In this document: in pieces, positions 59,426 through 64,000 of the stretch
How positions within the stretch are numbered: the first letter of the stretch is position 1
Layout: every line of letters starts with the position of its first letter
DNA from: Chytridium lagenaria
Taxonomy: Eukaryota; Chytridiomycota; Chytridiomycetes; Chytridiales; Chytridiaceae
Assembly: GCA_025449115.1 (NCBI GenBank)
Contig: JAHLKC010000019.1
Span: forward strand, 1-64,000
Length of the DNA: 64,000 nt
Direction of reading: 5' to 3'
Position numbers and translations under genes: made by a program
The notes under the pieces: model-generated
What the model was told of the DNA's origin: nothing
What the model saw: only the letters and a program-made list of their open reading frames with translations
Databases searched by the model: none

Positions 59426-60125
59426 AGTCAACACATCTCTTCCTCTCCCCTGTAGCTCCCTTTTACTATTTTTTTCTATGTATTTTTTGTTCTTCCAACG
59501 CGTATCTTTTTCCTTTCTGGTTGATGTTTACTTTTTGGCGTTTTGGAGAAGGTTTTTGTTTTTTTTGTTTCGCATATAACCGCATACAGAGGGAAGGTGT
59601 TTTAGATATACATGTATTATTATGGGGGTGGGTGTTTGGGAGTTGCAATGATTATCTTTATTTTCTTGTTTATTTTTATGTTCTTGAGGCATTTGTTTAT
59701 TATTTTTCTTATTTCAATCAGCATGCAAAATATTATATTCAGTGGAATTTCATGTTAATGTTGTTGAATAGCCTATTTTGGTATCTATTTTTTATAGGAT
59801 ATATTTATGACATTTATTTAGGGCTTCATGGCGATAAAGGCTCCATTGACTCACACGATGCTTGTCTGACTCATGTTACACAAGTAGGTGGTATGTGACA
59901 ACTCACTCATCACACTATTATCGAATGGATTGTGATGACTCGCTCACCATCATGCAAAGGATGACTCTTACAAATGACGCCCACACCTCCATATACGATC
60001 TCATTCTCATCCATCACCTATAAAATAACCATCCTCCCCAGGCATCATCACTCACCATCATCAACAACCACCAACCAACAACCCAACTCTTAAACCTCTT
60101 ACCAACACACTTCTCATCCACAACC
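59426..60125. other. Intergenic, promoter of B12D-like copy F
   Basis: T-rich 3' region of the zinc-finger gene, then a TATA box (60019) and an A/C-rich leader before copy F. No other gene. Confidence 0.45.
60019..60027 (+). promoter_or_regulatory. TATA box of B12D-like copy F
   Basis: TATAAAATA, 107 bases upstream of the ATG at 60126, followed by a leader rich in CAACCA triplets. Confidence 0.5.
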
Positions 60126-60315
60126 ATGCCTCTCATCCACGCCATCCGCACCATGCCCATCGAAGTCTACCCCTCGCAGGCATGATGCTCACTGGCTCGG
60201 TTTCGGCGCTTACGTTGCTACAAAGAAAATGGCGTACGATCAAGACCTTTGCATTCGGTTCAAGAAGGAGCAGGTTCAGAATCATTGGGCGGCAAGGCTG
60301 AACGGGAATCTGTGA
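60126..60315 (+). pseudogene. Broken B12D/NDUFA4-like copy F
   Basis: MPLIHAIRTMPIEVYP matches the family lead and E-x-Y-P motif, but the frame then hits TGA at 60183-60185. Two frame changes later the second half reads FGAYVATKKMAYDQDLCIRF and NHWAARLNGNL to a stop at 60315. The family intron is missing; the helix (LAGMMLTG) appears fused directly to GAYVATKK. The promoter is intact. Possibly a retro-copy or a pseudogene, or assembly errors at two sites. Confidence 0.55.
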
Positions 60316-61269
60316 TTGTATACTTTTTCCATCACCAGCAACGCAACCAACGCAAGCAGCGCAAGCAACGCAAGCCCAAGATGACGGGTGTTCCCCGTTG
60401 ATGGGGTTACTTGTTTTCAATACCAATATCTTCTATAATATCGTCGTTTTCCACATTGTAATAAATTCTTGTTGATTAAAGATCTCATTTTAATGAATGA
60501 ATTCAGGCTTTTTTTATTCTTTGTTGGTGTTTATGTGCTTATGGTGCGGAAGTTCCGTACTTTCCAGCTTTACAATGTTCGCGTCAACCTGACGTTCAAC
60601 CACCTCAGTTTGAACAACTTCCAAAAAGTCACTCGGCCGTCCTCTGAAACACTTTCCTTCAATTTAACAAGAGGCACAATTAAGCGTCCCCAAAAAAACA
60701 ACATGTGATTGGAAACTCCCCAAAAAACGCCTCCATCCTATTTATAGCAGCGCCACTTTCTCACATATAAAAGACCTTTGACTTTCCCATCACCATTACT
60801 TCAAAGTTTTACCTTACAAAATACTCCCCATGTATTTCATTCAATCGTTAACAACGTTCAGGCCACATGCCGTTCCATGCCCGTCCGTCCCTGTAAGAAG
60901 CATCACTTCCCGATGGATTGGATGCGGTGTTCCATGATTATAAAAAGGTGAGGATCACCATGTCTTTCTTCGTGTCTTCGTTTAACACCATACCCCTACC
61001 AGATTTGACTGTCCGATTCATCCTTCCTCCTCTCATATCTGTACAGCCTCTTCTTGATATCCTTATCACGTCCGGAATTGATTATATTCACGTCTCGAAC
61101 ACAGCAATCCATCGTGAGTGTACATTCCCCTTTCATCCCCCTCCACATCCGAAAACATCTCACCATATTACTTTCCTCCCCCTAAACATCGCGTCGTCCC
61201 CCAACGTCTCAACCGAACGCCACCAGCTCCAGGTCCTTGATCATTCCAACCGCATAGCCCTGATGGCGC

Positions 61270-61800
61270 GCCAACAGTTTTGTGCCTGTCGTCCTTTCAT
61301 CCCCGGTTCTACAGCAACACGAAACAATGCTCCACGTTCGTCCATCCTACATCGTTTAGCCATCCGTCAAGTCAACAGTTTGTGTCCATACCGTTAACGC
61401 CAGTTCTACAGCAAGATAAAGATTCGTTCCACGTTGCAGCCATCACGCTTCAATCCCAAGTCAACAGTTTGTGCCTATATCGTTAATCCCTAGTTCTACA
61501 GCAAGACAAAGATTCGTAGCACGTTACAGCCATCACGCTTCAAGTCCACGTCAACAGTTTGTGCCCACATCGTTAACTTCCACAGCAAGACACGTATTCC
61601 ACGTTCAACCACCCCGCTTCAAACGCATACACAGTTTGTGCCAAAAGTCTTTGTTAATGGCTCTACAGCAAGACATCTCCGTTGAACCCTTTTCATCTCC
61701 TCACGGCGATTTGTGCGGTGCTACAGCAAGATGGAAACCGTTGTCATTTTTTTCAGCCATACACGACAGTTTGTGCCTATTATACTGAATTCGACAGCAA
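61270..61800. repeat. Degenerate tandem repeat array, period about 77-100 bases
   Basis: Two anchor words recur in alternation: ACAGTTTGTGCC (at about 61274, 61374, 61464, 61554, 61631, 61767, weaker at 61711) and CTACAGCAAGA (at about 61307, 61405, 61495, 61580, 61663, 61721, weaker at 61793). Between them lie CACGTT and TCACGCTTCAA blocks in the best-matched central units. Confidence 0.75.
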
Positions 61801-62010
61801 GGCGATTGAAGCATTAAGAACGTTAAAGTGGTCGCGAGTGAACAGTTCTTTCGGGCGGCGCTGGCGCATATCGGGGAAGTACTCCTTTGTGACACATCTC
61901 ACCTCCTTTATCGCTTCCCACCCTCCACCGCGCACCTTCCCGCCGTCATAGTGAGTTTTTTTAAATTTTAAATCGTGAGACTAAGCAATTCCCACACCCT
62001 TCATTTAATT

Positions 62011-62040
62011 GGGCTCAACGTTGAGCGTGACGTTGAGCCC
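62011..62040. repeat. Perfect 11-bp inverted repeat (hairpin)
   Basis: GGGCTCAACGT, an 8-base spacer, then ACGTTGAGCCC. The arms are exact complements, GC-rich, and sit in an AT-rich noncoding context. Confidence 0.9.
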
Positions 62041-62762
62041 GGATGACACGGTTAAAGAGCGGACGGTGCTTATCGGAATGTGATCAGGTGATGTGGTTTT
62101 TTGGTGAGCGGACAGTGATGTGTTTTATTAGGAGGTTTAGCGGTGAGGAGGGAGGGGGAAAGATGTGGAGAGGTATGTGGTGTTGAGTGTGGTGACAGCT
62201 CTAACCGGTGAAGGAAAATGGGAGGGGAAGAATGGGATGGTCGGGCGAGTTTATCGGCTGGGATTAGTAGTATCAAGATGAAGATGAAGAGCGGTCGTGG
62301 TTCAAGGGAAAGAGAAATGATATTGATATATAACAAAATAAATAAGCGATGTATCTCATTTGTGTGTGTGTTGTTATGAAATATATTTTAATGCACATTC
62401 CGCCATACACAAAAGTGATCTAACAGCAGTGTCGTTCTTATTAGAATAGAAAACTCTGAAGGTCTTGAAATATCAATATCTTAGTCCCGTCCACTACTCC
62501 CAACTACTCTCTTCAATAAAAAAAAATAATCTTGCAAACTCGATATATATTTTCATACGTGGTCGCAGGCTGAAGAACAAAAACACGAGAAGAAAAAATT
62601 ATAGTCGCCACCACACCCCGAAAAAAATAAAGGTCTACACTTCCATGAAAATAATAATAAAATGACATCCTTATCCATAGCTCTCCCGCTTTAAAGGGTT
62701 GGCCCGGCCCTAAAAAAAACAAACGATTAACTCCACTTCACACCTTCAAATCAATTCTCCAC

Positions 62763-64000
62763 TTACTTTACAAGGTCCTTGGCCCCCTTCCCATCTTGAA
62801 ACTTTGCGAAATTCGAGATAAACAAATCCGCCAACTTCTTCACCTCCGCCTTAAACTCTGTCTCAGACGACCAAGCTTTGGCCGGGTTCAAAATCTTATC
62901 CGGCACACCCTCAATACCCCCCTGCGGGATCGTCAGATTGAACACGGGGAACGTTCCAGGGTTCTTCTGGATGCTTTTTTCAAGTGTTCCGTCATGAATC
63001 TAAAAAAGATTCGGGGTTAGTCGGTGTGGAGACGAGAAAAAAAGAGGTGGGGGGGGGATTGCTTACAGCGTCAATGATGGCACGTGAATACTTCAAGTTA
63101 ATACGAGATCCAACTCCGTATTTCCCACCCGTCCAACCCGTGTTGATAAGCCATACATTCGCTTTATGCGCCTTCATCTTCTCCGCAAGCATCTCTGCAT
63201 ACTTGATGGGATGCCACACCAAAAACGGTTGACCGAAACACGCCGAAAACGTGGCTTGCGGTTCTGTCACGCCTTCTTCGGTTCCAGCAATCTAATGATT
63301 AAAAGGTTATTAAAAGAGGAAGGGAAGAGAGAGCGGATTTTGTACCTTTGCGGTGTAGCCAGAGATGAAATGGTACATGGATTGTTCGGGAGTGAGCTTG
63401 GAGACGGGAGGGAGGACTCCAAAGGCGTCGCAGGTGAGGAGAATGATGTTTTCGGGGTGGCCGCCGACGCAAGGGATCTTGGCGTTCGGGATATACTCTA
63501 ATCACGAAGTTAACTCGCCATTAATTTAAGAGAAGGGATTGAACTCACCAATAGGGTAGGAAGCACTATTCATAGTTTTAAATGCGCGGAAAAGGAAGAC
63601 GAATCAGTTCCCCCATAAAGAGGTATTGAGAAAAGTAATGATGGAGAAAACATGCCCTTACCCGCGTGTTCTCTGTGATCTTCTTACTATGATAATCCAC
63701 CACGCCATTCTCATCCAATATCACATTCTCCAAAATCGATCCAAAACGAATCGCCGAGAAAATCTCAGGTTCCTTCTCATACGACAGATCAATGGCTTTA
63801 GCGTAGCAACCCTGTTTAACAAGGTATTAACAATTAGAAAAGCGATAAAACTTGTGGGGAGGTGTGATGGAGGGGCTTACTCCTTCAATATTAAAAACAC
63901 CCTCGTCGGACCAACAGTGCTCGTTCGTCGCCGATGAGAGCACGGTGGGGTCAGCCGAGAGAGTGGTCTTGCCGGTACCGGAAAGACCGAAGAAGAGGGA
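62763..64000 (-). CDS. Phosphoenolpyruvate carboxykinase (ATP), 5' part beyond the window
   Basis: Gluconeogenic enzyme converting oxaloacetate and ATP to PEP, CO2 and ADP. Exons on the minus strand: 64000-63881, 63811-63662, 63565-63549, 63497-63346, 63291-63067, 62999-62763. The kinase-1 P-loop is [13 protein letters not shown], followed by [19 protein letters not shown], the segment [13 protein letters not shown], the motif [19 protein letters not shown], and [11 protein letters not shown]. The 17-base exon at 63565-63549 encodes SYPI; joining it to the exon before leaves one base too many, so an indel or an unusual splice is present there. Right-end truncation removes roughly the first 40 percent. 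The P-loop sequence marks the ATP-dependent fungal/bacterial class. Confidence 0.95.

Larger units (their letters stand above)
60316..62762. other. Gene-poor region with degenerate repeats
   Basis: 2.4 kb without a supportable gene. It has a TATA-like TATAAAAG at about 60776 followed by a leader-like C-rich stretch, a degenerate repeat array (61270-61800), a perfect hairpin (62011-62040) and AT-rich sequence up to the PEPCK 3' end. Confidence 0.45.

Noticed and set aside
61270..61800. CRISPR array
   Set aside because: Repeats are degenerate, the period varies from about 56 to 100 bases, no cas genes are present, and the context is eukaryotic.

Overview
The window looks like nuclear DNA of an early-diverging, probably zoosporic fungus (a chytrid is my best inference). 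Nearly every gene is split by short GT-AG introns of about 45 to 120 nt. Fungal-type genes (Crz1-like zinc finger, arrestin-SH3 protein, ATP-dependent PEPCK, GH3 glucosidase) sit beside genes more typical of flagellated or animal-like lineages (MINDY-4 deubiquitinase, coiled-coil class III nucleotidyl cyclases, TIR domains). I saw no rRNA, tRNA, CRISPR array, transposase or reverse transcriptase.

Layout. 0-4.2 kb: a MINDY-4-type deubiquitinase (minus, runs off the left edge) head to head with a saccharopine-dehydrogenase-like oxidoreductase. 4.6-14.2 kb: three tandem, co-directional paralogues of a roughly 740-residue coiled-coil protein ending in a guanylate-cyclase-like domain. 14.5-15.35 kb: the SF3b subunit PHF5A/Rds3. 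15.7-21.1 kb: a Ser/Pro-rich protein, an unknown minus-strand gene and a zinc alcohol dehydrogenase. 21.6-24.5 kb: an ABCG half-transporter (minus). 24.7-29.5 kb: a large minus-strand multidomain protein with two TIR domains and a C-terminal SPRY domain. 29.8-34.6 kb: a broken F-box/ankyrin-like gene and a badly broken membrane-anchored GH3 beta-glucosidase. 35-48 kb: low-complexity proteins, an arrestin-SH3 adaptor, a coiled-coil protein and five copies of a small B12D/NDUFA4-like one-helix protein (four intact, one decayed). 50-64 kb: an acyl-protein thioesterase, a secreted or membrane Pro-rich protein, a Crz1-like zinc-finger factor, a sixth broken B12D-like copy, a repeat-rich gene-poor stretch, and PEPCK running off the right edge.

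The two most interesting items are the TIR/TIR/SPRY gene and the cyclase array. Both TIR domains keep the glutamate used by TIR NADases, and the architecture resembles an innate-immunity or cell-death sensor. All three cyclases keep both metal-binding aspartates and the guanine-selecting glutamate, but none keeps the transition-state arginine and only one keeps the asparagine.

Caution: many genes carry single-base frame breaks, mostly in homopolymer runs and spread over unrelated genes. The simplest reading is residual indel error in the assembly. Some loci (GH3, two B12D-like copies, ankyrin-like gene) may be real pseudogenes. Exon boundaries given here were read by eye from splice motifs and frame continuity.
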